Source: Candidatus Eisenbacteria bacterium
GTDB taxonomy: Bacteria > Eisenbacteria > RBG-16-71-46 > JACRLI01
Assembly: GCA_016235265.1 (NCBI GenBank)
Contig: JACRLI010000019.1
Location: 1 to 64,000 of the forward strand
Length of the DNA stretch: 64,000 nt
Direction: 5' to 3'
Position numbers and translations under genes: made by a program. Below, one piece after another: positions 28,801 to 38,054 of this stretch. Below the pieces are notes generated by a model. It was not told the DNA's origin. It searched no databases and saw only the letters and a program-made list of their open reading frames with translations. Numbering within the stretch: position 1 is the first letter of the stretch; each line of letters starts with the position of its first letter.

Positions 28801-31728
28801 GGGGATGATTTCAGGGACATCCCCTCCAATTCCACCCTGAAGGACGAGGACCTGGATGCGGGCTACTGGGAGAAGTACAGGGGCCTGAACGGCCCCGAGG
28901 GCAACCGGCGCTTCGACACCGAGGACCTGGACGGCAACAATCAGCTGGATACCCAGACCGGCTACTTCGAGTTCTCGGTGCCGCTCGGCGGGCTGGACAC
29001 GCTCGCCTACAAGATCCAGGACGGGGCGCTGGGGTGGAAGTTCCTGCGCATCCCCATCCGCGCGTTCGTCAACGGGCGGGACTTCGACGTGGGCGGCGCG
29101 GACTGGCACTCCATCAAGCACGTGCGCATCTGGGTGTCGGGCGTGGAGAGCGGCAGCCGGCTGTCCATCGGCGGCCTGGACGTGGTGGGCAACCGCTGGC
29201 AGCTGGGCCCGACCCTCGCCGCCGGCAAGCTGGTCCCGCGCTTCCGCGTGAACGTGGTGAACAACAAGGACAACCCGTTCTACACCGTGCCCCCGGGCGT
29301 GGACCCGGGGGTGCAGCAGGCCGCCTCGGGCAGCCTCACCAACCGGGAGCAGTCGCTGTCGCTGGACTTCTCCGACCTCGGGCCCGCCGCGCGCGTGTCG
29401 GCCTTTCGGCTGTTCCAGCGCAGCAACTCCGACTACACCCTGTACCGGAACCTCCAGTTCTTCCTGTACGGCTACAAGGTCTCCGGCTCCGGCCTGCGCT
29501 TCTACATCCGGCTGGGCAACGAGGACACCACCAGCTACTACGAGTACTCCACGCCCGTGCCGCTGGACGGCTGGGAGCTCAAGACGGTGGCCTTCACCGC
29601 CCTGTCATCGCTGAAGCTGCAGGTGCCCGTCAACCGGGACACGGTGATCGCGGTGGCCGACGGGCAGGACAGCCTCAAGGTGCGGAAGCGGCCCTCGTTC
29701 AACAGCATCCGCCGGATCGAGATGGGCCTGGTGAACGCCGCCGGGGAGGCGGGACCGGTGGACAGCGGTTCGGTGTGGGTGGACGAGCTCAGCCTCGGCG
29801 AGGTGCGCAAGGACGTGGGGATGGCGCAGCGCCTGTCGCTGAACGCGCAGGTCTCCGACCTGGCCACGCTGGGCGTGAACTTCCAGCGCAGCAGCGCGGA
29901 CTTCCTGAACATCGGGCGCAGCGTGGGCTCGGGCACCACCAACACCACCCTGAACCTCAACATGTCCATGCGCCTGGGCAAGTTCATGGAGCCGCTGGGC
30001 CTGGAGCTGCCGGTGAACATCACCTACAGCCGCAACAGCTCCGTGCCCAAGTTCCTGACCGGATCGGACGTGGAGTTCGGGGCGGCCGACGCGGAGCGCC
30101 AGACCACGCAGCAGCGCAACTTCACCATGAGCGGCAGCCTGAAGCGCATCGCGGTGGACTCGCCGTGGTACCTGCGCTACTTCGTGGACGCCTGGTCGCT
30201 CAACGCGAGCATCAGCACGCAGCGCTCCGCGGCGCCGCTCACCGCGGATACCACGCGCAACACCAACGTCAGCCTGTCCTACGTGCTGCCGGGCCCCCGG
30301 GAGCGCTTCTCGGTCCGCATCCCGGTGCTGGGGCTCAAGCTGTTCCCGCTGCCCACGGGCTTCAGCATGACCCAGAACCTGGTGGTGGACAGCACCGTCC
30401 ACTACGACCGCGCGCTGGGGGACACCAGCGCCGGGCGGCAAGGGCGCTCGTCGAACCGGCGCACCTCCGGGATGGTGCTCAGCTCCGGGCTGCGGCCCAT
30501 CGAACAGCTTTCCTATTCCGTCTCCAGCGTGCACGACCTGGTGCAGTGGAACCGCTGGTTCCTGTTCAACGTCGGCCGCGAGACCCAGCGCACCCACTCG
30601 GTGACCTTCCGGCAGGATCTCAAGATCAAGGGCATCGGGCCGACCCTGGACTGGAGCAGCAACAGCTCGGACGCCAAGACGCCGGACATGTCCCCGGACC
30701 TGACGGTGCACAACTACAGCAACCAGGGCAACCTGACGCTGAACATGCAGCTGCCGCTGCCACGGATCCTGGGCACGCGGGGAACGGGCCCCGATTCCAG
30801 CGCCACCATTCTGAAGCTTATGAAGCGGCTGCTGGCGGTGCTGGGCGACGTCAACAGCTCCTACACCAAGACCAACAGCAGCCTCAGCAGCCGCGCGTGC
30901 GGCACGCCCCCGGTGGCCTACCTCCTGGGCCTGACCACCGACCCGCAGGTGCAGATCACCGGTTCGGGCGCGCAGCAGGTCACCCGTTCCACGCACGGTT
31001 CCGCGCAGGGCCAGCTCAAGCTGGGACAGGTCCAGTCCGACATCCGCTACGACTTCAGCAAGTCCGACCTGACCTCCACCGGCGCCCGGGGCGGCAGCCA
31101 GAGCAAGACCTGGCCCGACGTGCGCGTGAACTGGGGCGCCCTGGAGAAGGTCCTGCCGTTGCGCGCCCTGGCCAGCAACCTGGCCGCCTCCACCAATTAC
31201 TCGGAGCAGGTGCGGCTCACCTCGAGCGACCGGCCCGATCCCGACGTGGAGATCCGCACCCAGTCGTTCCAGCCGCTGTTCTCGGTGTCCGGCGACCTGA
31301 AGAACCGCGACCGCTTCACGCTGTCCACCGACAAGTCGATCAGCACCACCCTGAACCGGCGCGGCAACAGCGGCGCGCGGGACGAGACGCGCACCGTGCA
31401 CGTGACCTTCAAGCACACCATCAAGGCTCCGCCGCCGCCGGCGGGCCAGACCGGCTCCGAACTGGGCTTCCGGCTGCGGAGCGACATTGACGTGAACTTC
31501 GACGGGTCCTACAACGTGCAGAAGCACGAGGTGACGGTGGAGCCGGGCAAGGTGCCCCCGCCGGTGCAGACCACCAAGCGGCTGGACCTGAGCGCCACGG
31601 CCACCTACACCTTCGCCAACAACGTGCGCGGCACGATGCTCGCGGGCTATGGCAACAACTACAACAGCCAGCAGGACGTGCGGTCCCACAGCATCCGTCT
31701 CTCGGCCACGGCGAGCCTGCAGTTCTGA
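25807..31728 (+). CDS. sprA: SprA-like outer-membrane translocon of type IX secretion
   Basis: SprA forms the giant outer-membrane beta-barrel conduit of the type IX secretion system in Bacteroidota. The protein here has 1,973 residues, shorter than the 2,300-2,500 typical there. GTG 25807 gives a signal peptide (VIRFQSVLLSFLLASAAVTA), whereas the upstream extension to 25651 does not. Family-like segments are YVDDMEGTKDVTSVD (about residue 790), the GYFEFSVPLGGLDTLAYKI region (about 1055), and SVWVDELSLGEVRKDVG (about 1323). Alternating beta-strands follow to the terminal Phe (SATASLQF). The stop overlaps the next gene's ATG. Other T9SS genes are not in the window. Confidence 0.82.
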   Translation: MIRFQSVLLSFLLASAAVTAGVPAACAAPPQDQPTGTYTPGTQSMGLPSSGDTTQAQPGGDPARRLQERILYTGDPRKDEIRFDADSGMVELRSRVDNYELGPARRLPVREYSRYLTLRNYDLVFMRESYRALGVVPADATGLRPGRFKLELPVNLPGFAQSIFGNVRPNLALTGSETLTLGGTSNWDNRPLALGRQSKFPQLEMKQDLQVKVQGSIGGKVKVDVDQTSNAATTPLSNRIRITYTGDEDEVVRSMELGNTQLSLPGTQFVSYSGQHQGLFGLKTLSKFGPLDLTMIASKQEGQSKRDTFKRSAQQRTERIEDYQYSQRQFFYITDLPDTGIDVGSIALYVDPRIGGVFEGRAGKAYLDPSDPATGPVFEGSFVYKQLNDFYKVQTQWRGRGMPVIELNAPLDESSVLAVTYRTATGSVGTDAEGSPLVLKMLRPFKELVTTDSNGNYDPEGPWYRTVFYELRNIYRLSGIKIDQETFRLAIFSTASNPPQDYGPKGKYIEITGLDNEKLSGSDHVPSADGHGDGRIDADVIRGRSFVDYDRGLIFFPDPRPFFYQPDAGLPGGLAAQDPPGVTRPDAFTTETADTAIYTQRSYNSSLLANKYYLEATYREGQAADIIRLDRTDIIAGSEVIIINGKRLERGADYEITPEIGEIRILRQDLLLGQPEISVDYAYAPLFSQGQKALVGFSAAYGKDSPRSFATTWLFENSGTPELRPKLGEEPSRTLVGDINGQGRWKPRFLTRFADALPGVRATAESNVDAQGEVAMSLPNPNTKDLGYVDDMEGTKDVTSVDVGYGAWKPSSLPPAFAGNVEHHLESTFMQGRANYYNPYTRVREGDLKTNLTGTEYNQTRRVLELKVDRDTVSDRGSGQLWAGIQQGLSRTILDLSTATDVELWINEHPEQQRSGDWSPQVWPSAARLHIDFGQVSEDAAWSPNVPPNARRDTESEQGGAFWSATNNDNGLDTLPNARESGVQGVGGVNQYPLPDLNGDDFRDIPSNSTLKDEDLDAGYWEKYRGLNGPEGNRRFDTEDLDGNNQLDTQTGYFEFSVPLGGLDTLAYKIQDGALGWKFLRIPIRAFVNGRDFDVGGADWHSIKHVRIWVSGVESGSRLSIGGLDVVGNRWQLGPTLAAGKLVPRFRVNVVNNKDNPFYTVPPGVDPGVQQAASGSLTNREQSLSLDFSDLGPAARVSAFRLFQRSNSDYTLYRNLQFFLYGYKVSGSGLRFYIRLGNEDTTSYYEYSTPVPLDGWELKTVAFTALSSLKLQVPVNRDTVIAVADGQDSLKVRKRPSFNSIRRIEMGLVNAAGEAGPVDSGSVWVDELSLGEVRKDVGMAQRLSLNAQVSDLATLGVNFQRSSADFLNIGRSVGSGTTNTTLNLNMSMRLGKFMEPLGLELPVNITYSRNSSVPKFLTGSDVEFGAADAERQTTQQRNFTMSGSLKRIAVDSPWYLRYFVDAWSLNASISTQRSAAPLTADTTRNTNVSLSYVLPGPRERFSVRIPVLGLKLFPLPTGFSMTQNLVVDSTVHYDRALGDTSAGRQGRSSNRRTSGMVLSSGLRPIEQLSYSVSSVHDLVQWNRWFLFNVGRETQRTHSVTFRQDLKIKGIGPTLDWSSNSSDAKTPDMSPDLTVHNYSNQGNLTLNMQLPLPRILGTRGTGPDSSATILKLMKRLLAVLGDVNSSYTKTNSSLSSRACGTPPVAYLLGLTTDPQVQITGSGAQQVTRSTHGSAQGQLKLGQVQSDIRYDFSKSDLTSTGARGGSQSKTWPDVRVNWGALEKVLPLRALASNLAASTNYSEQVRLTSSDRPDPDVEIRTQSFQPLFSVSGDLKNRDRFTLSTDKSISTTLNRRGNSGARDETRTVHVTFKHTIKAPPPPAGQTGSELGFRLRSDIDVNFDGSYNVQKHEVTVEPGKVPPPVQTTKRLDLSATATYTFANNVRGTMLAGYGNNYNSQQDVRSHSIRLSATASLQF

Positions 31729-32696
31729 TGCGTGCGCGGCGGCGGTGGGTGGCGCGGAGTGGGGCCCCGGTGGCCGCGTGGACGCTGGCCACGGCGGTCG
31801 CGCTGGGCCCGGGCGGCTGCGTTCGCGCCCCGCGCGAGGCCCCCGACGGCGCCCGGCTCCTCGCGCTGGTGGAACGCCAGGTGGCCTTCGGGCCGCGCGT
31901 GCCGGGCAGCGCGGCGCACGACTCCTGCCGGGCGTGGATCGCCTCCCGGCTGCGGGAGGCCGGGGCGCGGGCCGTGTTCGAGCAGTCCTTCGTGGACTCC
32001 GTGCCCGGCTTCGGCACGGTGCGCCTCACCAACCTGGTGGCCTCGTTCTGGAGCGGCGGGACGGCGGGGGAGCGGCCGCGGCTGCTGTTCGTGGCGCACT
32101 GGGACAGCCGGCCCTGGTGTGACCGCGATCCCGACCTCGCGCAGCGCGCGCGGCCCCTGCCCGGCGCCAACGACGGCGGCTCGGGGGTGGCGGTGCTGCT
32201 GGAGCTGGCCCGCTCCTTCGGCCGCGTGCCGCCCGCCCAGCCGGTGGACCTGGTGTTCGTGGACGGCGAGGACCTGGGCACGCAGGCCTCACCCGGGGGC
32301 TTCTTCCGTGGCTCGACCCGCTTCGCGGCCGACGTGAAGGCCCGCGCGGGCTCGGGCTCCGGGGTGCGCTACCGGCTGGGGGTGCTGCTGGACCTGGTCG
32401 GCGGCCGGGGCGCCACCTTCCCGCGCGAGCCGAACTCGATGCTGCGCGCCCCCGACGCCGTCCGCGAGGTGTGGGACGCGGCCGCCAGCCTGCGGCTGGC
32501 CCAGTTCTCCGGGGAGATCGGCACCAGCGTCCTGGACGACCACATCCCGCTCAACGACGCGGGCATCCCCACCGTGGACGTGATCGACTTCAGCTACCCG
32601 GAATGGCACACCTCGCGGGACCTTCCGGCGGCCATGGAGCCCGCGGGCATGGTGGCCTGCTTCCGCCTGCTCGCGCACCTCGCCGACCGCCGCTGA
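31728..32696 (+). CDS. Glutaminyl-cyclase-like M28 zinc enzyme (lipoprotein)
   Basis: This protein resembles glutaminyl-peptide cyclotransferases, which turn N-terminal Gln into pyroglutamate. It has 322 residues. The N-terminus is membrane-directed and a Cys at 31 may be lipidated. Conserved positions are His124 (AHWDSRP), Asp149 (GANDGGSG), Glu181-Asp182 (VDGEDLG), Asp222 (LLDLVG), DDHIPL at 270-275 and His294 (PEWHTSRD). The DGED...GS and DDHIP...WHT patterns match the cyclases better than aminopeptidases. An aminopeptidase cannot be excluded. ATG 31728 shares a base with the sprA stop. Confidence 0.8.
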   Translation: MRARRRWVARSGAPVAAWTLATAVALGPGGCVRAPREAPDGARLLALVERQVAFGPRVPGSAAHDSCRAWIASRLREAGARAVFEQSFVDSVPGFGTVRLTNLVASFWSGGTAGERPRLLFVAHWDSRPWCDRDPDLAQRARPLPGANDGGSGVAVLLELARSFGRVPPAQPVDLVFVDGEDLGTQASPGGFFRGSTRFAADVKARAGSGSGVRYRLGVLLDLVGGRGATFPREPNSMLRAPDAVREVWDAAASLRLAQFSGEIGTSVLDDHIPLNDAGIPTVDVIDFSYPEWHTSRDLPAAMEPAGMVACFRLLAHLADRR

Positions 32697-32845
32697 GAAG
32701 CGGGGCGCAATCCCGGGGGGATTCCCCGCCGGGCGTGCCACCCGGCCTGCCGCCGCCCGCCACCGGACCTGAGCCTTCACGCCTATCTCCTTCCGCCTGC
32801 GGCCCGTAGCCGCGTCCGGTCCCGCCCGGCCCGCGGGGATTCCGC

Positions 32846-32874
32846 TTTACAAGCCAGCGCGGTTGGGTTATATG
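32846..32874 (+). promoter_or_regulatory. Sigma70 promoter of the rimP-nusA-infB operon
   Basis: TTTACA (32846-32851) is followed after 17 nt by TATATG (32869-32874), in an AT-rich island unusual for this genome. Transcription should start near 32881, just ahead of an intrinsic terminator. Confidence 0.6.
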
Positions 32875-32886
32875 TCTCTGTTGACG

Positions 32887-32914
32887 AAGTGGAGGGGTGC
32901 TCCACTTTTTTTTT
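32887..32914 (+). terminator. Intrinsic terminator/attenuator in the rimP-nusA leader
   Basis: AAGTGGAG (32887-32894) pairs with CTCCACTT (32900-32907) around a 5-nt loop, followed by an uninterrupted T-run to 32914. It lies between the promoter and rimP (start 32953), with no second promoter visible in the remaining 38 nt. Operon expression must therefore pass through it. Confidence 0.8.
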
Positions 32915-32952
32915 CGACCCCAAGCCGGGCGGGCCCGGCCCGCGGAGGGGCA

Positions 32953-33438
32953 GTGGAAATCCTGCATCAGATCCGCGGGCTGATTGCTGAAGTCACAGAG
33001 CTTTACGGCGTCGAGCTGGTGGATCTGGAAGTCGCGCCCATGGGGCGGCGACGGGTGTTGAGACTCCTCATCGACCAGCCCGGGGGCGTCACCCTCAAGG
33101 ACTGCGCGTTCGTCAGCCGCAAGGTGTCGGAGGCGCTGGACCAGCAGGACGCCGTCCCGTTCGCCTACTTCCTCGAGGTCTCCTCGCCGGGCATCAACCG
33201 GCCGCTGACCGTGTTGCAGCACGTCGAACGATTCCAGGGCGAACCGGCCGAGGTCGAGTTGAAGGTGGCCGTCGACGGGCGCCGCCATTTCCGCGGCCGC
33301 CTGGACGGCGTGGAAGGCGGCGCCGTGCGCCTGGTCCTCGACGAGGGGGGATTCATCCTCGTGGAGTGGGACAACGTGCGCCGGGCGCGCCTGGCCACCG
33401 ACCCGTGGGAGCAGCACAGGAAAGGTAAATCAGAATGA
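32953..33438 (+). CDS. rimP: Ribosome maturation factor RimP
   Basis: RimP assists late 30S subunit assembly. It has 161 residues from GTG 32953, preceded by GGAGG. Family motifs are LYGVELVDLEVAP, RVLRLLIDQPGGVTLKDC and FLEVSSPGINRPL, followed by a C-terminal SH3-like domain. An in-frame extension to ATG 32872 would pass through the terminator hairpin and lacks a ribosome site. The stop overlaps nusA (ATGA), the conserved arrangement. Confidence 0.93.
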   Translation: MEILHQIRGLIAEVTELYGVELVDLEVAPMGRRRVLRLLIDQPGGVTLKDCAFVSRKVSEALDQQDAVPFAYFLEVSSPGINRPLTVLQHVERFQGEPAEVELKVAVDGRRHFRGRLDGVEGGAVRLVLDEGGFILVEWDNVRRARLATDPWEQHRKGKSE

Positions 33439-34904
33439 GCCAGCAGTTGGTGCAGGCGCTGGAGAGCCTCGCGCGGGAGCGCGGGGTGGATCGCGCCACC
33501 CTGGTGGAGACGCTCGAGAACAGCATCCTCTCCGCCGCCAAGAAGAAGCTCGGCCTGAACGCCCTGGTGGACGTGAAGTTCGACGACCGGGTGGGCACCT
33601 TCCACGTCGTCGCCCACCGCACCGTGGTGGACGTGGTGGAGGACGCCTCCTTCCAGATGACGGTCGAGGAGGCCCGGGCCATCAACCCGGAGGCCGCCGT
33701 CGGGGACACCCTGGACTTCCCGCAGGCCTACGAGGAATTCGGGCGCAACGCCATCCAGGCGGCCAAGCAGGTGCTGATCCAGCGCGTGCGCGAGGCCGAG
33801 CGCGACCGGGTGTACCGCGAGTACGAGGGCAAGGTGGGGCAGCTGGTGCGCGGCATGGTGCAGCAGGTGGACCGCGGCAACGTGCTGGTCAAGCTGGACC
33901 GCACCGAGGCCCTCCTGCCGGCGCGCGAGATGATGCCCCGCGACCGCTACCACCAGTCCGACATCGTGCGCGCCGTGATCCAGACGGTGGAGAAGGAATC
34001 CAAGGGCCCGCAGGTGATCCTGTCGCGGACCAATCCCGAGTTCCTGAAGCACCTGTTCCGCGCCGAGGTGCCCGAGATCTCCGAGGGCATCGTGGAGATC
34101 AAGGGCGTGGCGCGCGAGGCCGGCTCGCGCTCCAAGATCGCCGTCACCTCGCACGAGGACCGCGTGGACGCGGTGGGCTCGTGCGTGGGAGGGAAAGGCG
34201 CCCGGGTGCAGTCCATCGTGCGCGCGCTGGGTGGCGAGCGCATCGACACCGTGCCCTGGAGCATGGACGCCTCGATCTATGTCAGCCGTTCGCTCTCGCC
34301 GGCCAAGGTGGTCTCGGCCACGCCCAAGGACGAGGCCGAGAAGACCATGGAAGTGGTGGTGGCCGACGACCAGCTGTCGCTGGCCATCGGCAAGCTGGGG
34401 CAGAATGCCCGGCTGGCCACCAAGCTCACCGGCTGGAAGATCGAGCTGATTTCCCGGTCCGACCTCGAGGCCCGTCGCGCCGCCGAGCGCGCCTTGCGGG
34501 TGGACATCGAGGATCTCACGGGGGTGAGCGAGAAGATCAAGGAGAAGCTCGTGGAGGAGGGCATCGAGACCGTCGCCGACCTGGAGGTGGCTTCGCTGGA
34601 GCGCCTGCAGGAGATCCCCGGGATCGGGGAAAAGACGGCCGAGAAGCTGCTCGCCCGCGCGCGTGAAGTGATGGAGGAGGTCCGGGCGCGGGCCACCGCG
34701 GGGCCGGCCGAGTCGGCCGCCCCCGGGGAGGACGCCGAAGGGGCGGAGGCCGCGACGGCGGCCCCCGACGATGAGGCCGAAGGGGCGGAGGCGGCGCCGG
34801 CCGCGCGGCCCGAGGAACCGGCAGGCGAGCAGGGCGCCGAATCCGGGGAGCCCGCGCAGGACGCGGCCGAAGAGCCCACGGCCAAGGGCTCCACCGAGGA
34901 ATGA
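33435..34904 (+). CDS. nusA: Transcription termination/antitermination factor NusA
   Basis: NusA binds RNA polymerase and nascent RNA to modulate pausing, termination and antitermination. The 489-residue protein has the N-terminal polymerase-binding domain, an S1 domain (GQLVRGMVQQVDRGNVLVKL, about residue 137), two KH domains (GSCVGGKGARVQSI; LSLAIGKLGQNARLA), and a helix-hairpin-helix repeat (IPGIGEKTAEKLL). An acidic Ala/Glu-rich tail of about 70 residues is added. As a termination factor downstream of a leader terminator, it could control its own operon. Confidence 0.96.
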   Translation: MSQQLVQALESLARERGVDRATLVETLENSILSAAKKKLGLNALVDVKFDDRVGTFHVVAHRTVVDVVEDASFQMTVEEARAINPEAAVGDTLDFPQAYEEFGRNAIQAAKQVLIQRVREAERDRVYREYEGKVGQLVRGMVQQVDRGNVLVKLDRTEALLPAREMMPRDRYHQSDIVRAVIQTVEKESKGPQVILSRTNPEFLKHLFRAEVPEISEGIVEIKGVAREAGSRSKIAVTSHEDRVDAVGSCVGGKGARVQSIVRALGGERIDTVPWSMDASIYVSRSLSPAKVVSATPKDEAEKTMEVVVADDQLSLAIGKLGQNARLATKLTGWKIELISRSDLEARRAAERALRVDIEDLTGVSEKIKEKLVEEGIETVADLEVASLERLQEIPGIGEKTAEKLLARAREVMEEVRARATAGPAESAAPGEDAEGAEAATAAPDDEAEGAEAAPAARPEEPAGEQGAESGEPAQDAAEEPTAKGSTEE

Positions 34905-34908
34905 CACG

Positions 34909-37308
34909 TTGAAGAAGATCCGGGTATACGAGGCAGCCAAGGAGTTCCACGTCTCCAGCGAAGCGCTGCTGGAGACGCTGCGCGGCCTCGGCGTCGAGGT
35001 GAAGAGCCACATGAGCTCGATCGACGACGACGTGGTGGCGCGCCTGAAGCAGAAATTCAACAAGGACGTGGAAGCCGCGCGCGAGGAGATGGCGCGGGTG
35101 AAGGAGAAGGAGGCCGCCCGCGTGCGCGCCGCCGCGGCAGCCGCCGCCGCCGCCGCCCCGCCGGCCCCCCCGCGCCCGTCGCAGCCCCGTCCCGCCTCCG
35201 CTCCGCAGGCCGGCGCGCACGCGCCCCGTCCCGCGCAGCCCTCGCGCCCCGGCGGCCCGCCGCGGCCCCAGGGCCCTTCGTCCCAGCGTCCGGGCGGCCC
35301 CTCCGGCAGCCCGCGTCCCGGTGGCGGCGGCCCCGGTGGCCCGCGTCCCGGCTTCGGTGGCCCGCAGGCCGGTGGCCCGCAGCGCGGCCCGGCCCGCGGC
35401 GGACGGCTCCGTGGCGCCAAGAAGAAGAAGCGGGTGGTGGACGAGCGCCTGGTGGCCGAGAACGTGAAGCGCACGCTGGCGTCCCTGGACGCCGGCGCCC
35501 GCGGCCACGCCAAGCACCGCCGCGAGCGCGGCGAAGGCACGGCCGTGGAGGAGGACGCGAAGGTCCTCCAGGTCACGGAGTTCATCACCGTGGCCGACCT
35601 GGCCGGCCAGATGGAAGTGAAGCCGCAGGAGGTCATCGCGGCGTGCATGCGGCTGGGCGTGATGGTGACCATCAACCGCCGCCTGGACAAGGACACCATC
35701 GAGGCGGTGGCCGACGAGTTCGGCTACGGCGTCGAGTTCGTCTCCGAGTACAGCACCGAGGCGGTGGAGGAGGCCGAGGACGTCCCGGCCGACACCACCC
35801 CGCGCGCGCCGGTGGTCACGGTCATGGGCCATGTGGACCACGGCAAGACCACCCTGCTGGACTACATTCGCCGCGCCAGCGTGGCGGCCGGCGAGACCGG
35901 GGGAATCACCCAGCACATCAGCGCCTACTCGGCGTCGGTCAACGGCAAGCCCATCACCTTCCTCGACACCCCGGGCCACGAGGCGTTCACCTCGATGCGC
36001 GCCCGGGGCGCGCAGGTCACCGACATCGTGGTGCTGGTGGTGGCCGCCGACGATCGCGTGATGCCGCAGACCATCGAGGCCATCGACCACGCCCGCGCCG
36101 CGGGCGTGCCCATCATCGTGGCCATCAACAAGGTGGACCTGCCGGTGGCGCGGCCCGACCTGGTCATGGCCGACCTCACCAAGCACAAGCTGGTGGCCGA
36201 GGAGTATGGCGGCGACACCATCATGGTCCCGGTCTCGGCCAAGAAGGGCACCGGCGTGGAACGCCTGCTGGAGATGATCCTGCTCAAGGCCGAGATGATG
36301 GAGCTCAAGGCCAACCCCGACCGCCGCGGCAAGGGCACGGTGGTGGAGGCGCGCAAGGAGCCCGGGCGCGGCACCGTGGTCGCGGTGCTGGTGCAGAACG
36401 GCACGGTGCGCGTCGGCGACGCCTTCGTGGCCGGCACGCAGTACGGCAAGGTGCGCGCGCTGACCTCCCGCCGCGGCGACCGCATCTCCGAGGCCGGGCC
36501 GTCCGTGCCGGTGGAGATCACCGGCTTCTCCGGCGTGCCCAGCGCGGGCGACACCTTCCAGGTCCTGGCGGACGAGCGCGAGGCGCGCGAGATCGCCACC
36601 AAGCGTCACCAGCTGCAGCGCGAGCAGGAGCAGCGCGCCTTCCATCACCTCACGCTGGCGGACATCTCGCAGCGCGTGAAGGAGGGCGGGGCGGCCGAGC
36701 TGCGCCTGATCATCAAGGCCGACGTGGACGGCTCCGCCGAGGCGCTCTCCGACCACCTGGGCCGGCTGGGCAGCGACGAAGTGAAGCTGCGCATCATCCA
36801 CTCCGGCGTGGGCAACATCTCGGAGTCGGACGTGCTGCTGGCGGCCGCCTCGGACGCGGTGATCCTCGGCTTCCGCGTGCCCGTGGAGTCCAGCGCCCGC
36901 AGCGCCGCGGCGCGCGAGAAGGTGGACGTGCGCGGCTACGAGATCATCTACAAGGCCGAGGAGGACATCAAGGCGGCCATGTCGGGCCTGCTCAAGCCCG
37001 AGATCCGCGAGACGATCCTGGGCCGGGCCGAGGTGCGCAAGGTGTTCCACCTGTCCAAGTCGGGCTCGGTGGCCGGCTGCTTCGTGGCCAGCGGCAACAT
37101 CCTCCGCAACGCCAAGGCGCGGCTGATGCGCGGCGGGGCGTCCGTGTTCGACGGGCGCGTCGGCGCGCTGAAGCGCTTCAAGGACGACGTCCGGGAAGTG
37201 GCCACCGGCTACGAGTGCGGCATCACGCTGGAAGGCTACTCCGACTACCGCGAGGGCGACATCATCGAGGCGTACGAGCTCGAGGAGGTCGCCCGGACGC
37301 TGGCCTAG
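34909..37308 (+). CDS. infB: Translation initiation factor IF-2
   Basis: IF-2 is the GTPase that brings initiator tRNA to the 30S subunit and promotes subunit joining. It has 799 residues from TTG 34909 ([20 protein letters not shown], the standard N-terminal domain). A Pro/Gly/Arg-rich linker spans roughly residues 80-170. The G domain has GHVDHGKTT near residue 307, DTPGHEAF and NKVD, followed by domains II-IV, including [10 protein letters not shown] and the [16 protein letters not shown] end. It lies 4 nt after nusA. Upstream in-frame codons to 34771 lie within nusA and are not used. Confidence 0.95.
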   Translation: MKKIRVYEAAKEFHVSSEALLETLRGLGVEVKSHMSSIDDDVVARLKQKFNKDVEAAREEMARVKEKEAARVRAAAAAAAAAAPPAPPRPSQPRPASAPQAGAHAPRPAQPSRPGGPPRPQGPSSQRPGGPSGSPRPGGGGPGGPRPGFGGPQAGGPQRGPARGGRLRGAKKKKRVVDERLVAENVKRTLASLDAGARGHAKHRRERGEGTAVEEDAKVLQVTEFITVADLAGQMEVKPQEVIAACMRLGVMVTINRRLDKDTIEAVADEFGYGVEFVSEYSTEAVEEAEDVPADTTPRAPVVTVMGHVDHGKTTLLDYIRRASVAAGETGGITQHISAYSASVNGKPITFLDTPGHEAFTSMRARGAQVTDIVVLVVAADDRVMPQTIEAIDHARAAGVPIIVAINKVDLPVARPDLVMADLTKHKLVAEEYGGDTIMVPVSAKKGTGVERLLEMILLKAEMMELKANPDRRGKGTVVEARKEPGRGTVVAVLVQNGTVRVGDAFVAGTQYGKVRALTSRRGDRISEAGPSVPVEITGFSGVPSAGDTFQVLADEREAREIATKRHQLQREQEQRAFHHLTLADISQRVKEGGAAELRLIIKADVDGSAEALSDHLGRLGSDEVKLRIIHSGVGNISESDVLLAAASDAVILGFRVPVESSARSAAAREKVDVRGYEIIYKAEEDIKAAMSGLLKPEIRETILGRAEVRKVFHLSKSGSVAGCFVASGNILRNAKARLMRGGASVFDGRVGALKRFKDDVREVATGYECGITLEGYSDYREGDIIEAYELEEVARTLA

Positions 37309-37344
37309 GCCGGTCCGGCTCCCGCGGGCAAGCCCGCTCCCGCC

Positions 37345-37626
37345 ATGTTTGTCGGTTCGCTGAAGGTGCAGCTCTTCCTGCCGGGCTCCCGGTCGCTCAA
37401 GGACCGGCGCGCGGTGCTCAACTCGCTCAAGGAGCGGGTGCGCGCGCGTTGCAACGCGTCCGTGGCCGAGGTGGACGCCGAGGACCTGTGGCAGCGCGCC
37501 ACCCTGGCGGTAGCCGTGGTCGCGGGGGACTGGGACCGGGTCTCCGGCCAGCTGGACGCCGCGGCGCGGCTGCTGGAGTCGGACCCGCGCGCCGAGATCC
37601 TGGACGTCGAAAGGGACATCCGCTGA
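37345..37626 (+). CDS. DUF503 family protein
   Basis: This 93-residue conserved protein of unknown function is often found between infB and rbfA. The family pattern is evident in [31 protein letters not shown] (positions 1-31, ferredoxin-like fold) and [22 protein letters not shown] compact hairpin (GCGGGC-AA-GCCCGC, 37324-37337) precedes the start, and no strong ribosome site is visible. It overlaps rbfA by one base. A role near ribosome biogenesis is guessed from context only. Confidence 0.88.
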   Translation: MFVGSLKVQLFLPGSRSLKDRRAVLNSLKERVRARCNASVAEVDAEDLWQRATLAVAVVAGDWDRVSGQLDAAARLLESDPRAEILDVERDIR

Positions 37627-38054
37627 TGAAAGGCACCCGGCTGGCGCGAGTGGAGGGCCTGATCCGCACCGAGGTGGCCGACATCCTGGACTCGCGCATG
37701 CGCGACCCGCGGCTGGGCATGGTCACGGTGACCGGCGTGGAAGTGGGTTCCGACCTGCGCAATGCCACGGTGTTCGTGTCCTTCCTGGTGGCCGCCGAGG
37801 AATTCGAGCCCAAGGTGCGCCTGCTCAACGAGGCCTCCGCGTTCGTCTGGCGCGAGCTGGCCTCCCGCGGGCTCGAGCTGCGTCACCTTCCCAAGCTGCA
37901 CTTCAAGGCCGACCACTCCCTGGAGCGCGCCCAGCGCATCCAGCAGCTGCTCCGCGAGACGGCCGAGGCGGACGAGGCGGCCAGGACGGCCGCACCCGCC
38001 GGGGCGGGCCCCGTGGACGACGAAGAACCACCCGCCGGGGACGATACCGCGTAG
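37626..38054 (+). CDS. rbfA: Ribosome-binding factor A
   Basis: RbfA is a KH-fold protein that aids 30S maturation around the 5' end of 16S rRNA. It has 142 residues. Family segments are [41 protein letters not shown] (split across residues 27-53) and [20 protein letters not shown] disordered acidic tail of about 25 residues follows. It shares one base with the DUF503 stop and abuts truB directly. Confidence 0.94.
   Translation: MKGTRLARVEGLIRTEVADILDSRMRDPRLGMVTVTGVEVGSDLRNATVFVSFLVAAEEFEPKVRLLNEASAFVWRELASRGLELRHLPKLHFKADHSLERAQRIQQLLRETAEADEAARTAAPAGAGPVDDEEPPAGDDTA

Noticed and set aside
25627..29121. 1,164-codon minus-strand open frame
   Set aside because: Lies antisense to sprA, has low-complexity His/Gly/Arg-rich composition typical of GC-rich shadow frames, and no recognisable domain.
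29034..31490. Long plus-strand frame inside sprA
   Set aside because: Out of frame with sprA, Gly/Arg/Ala-rich, no domain; sprA itself is continuous and recognisable.
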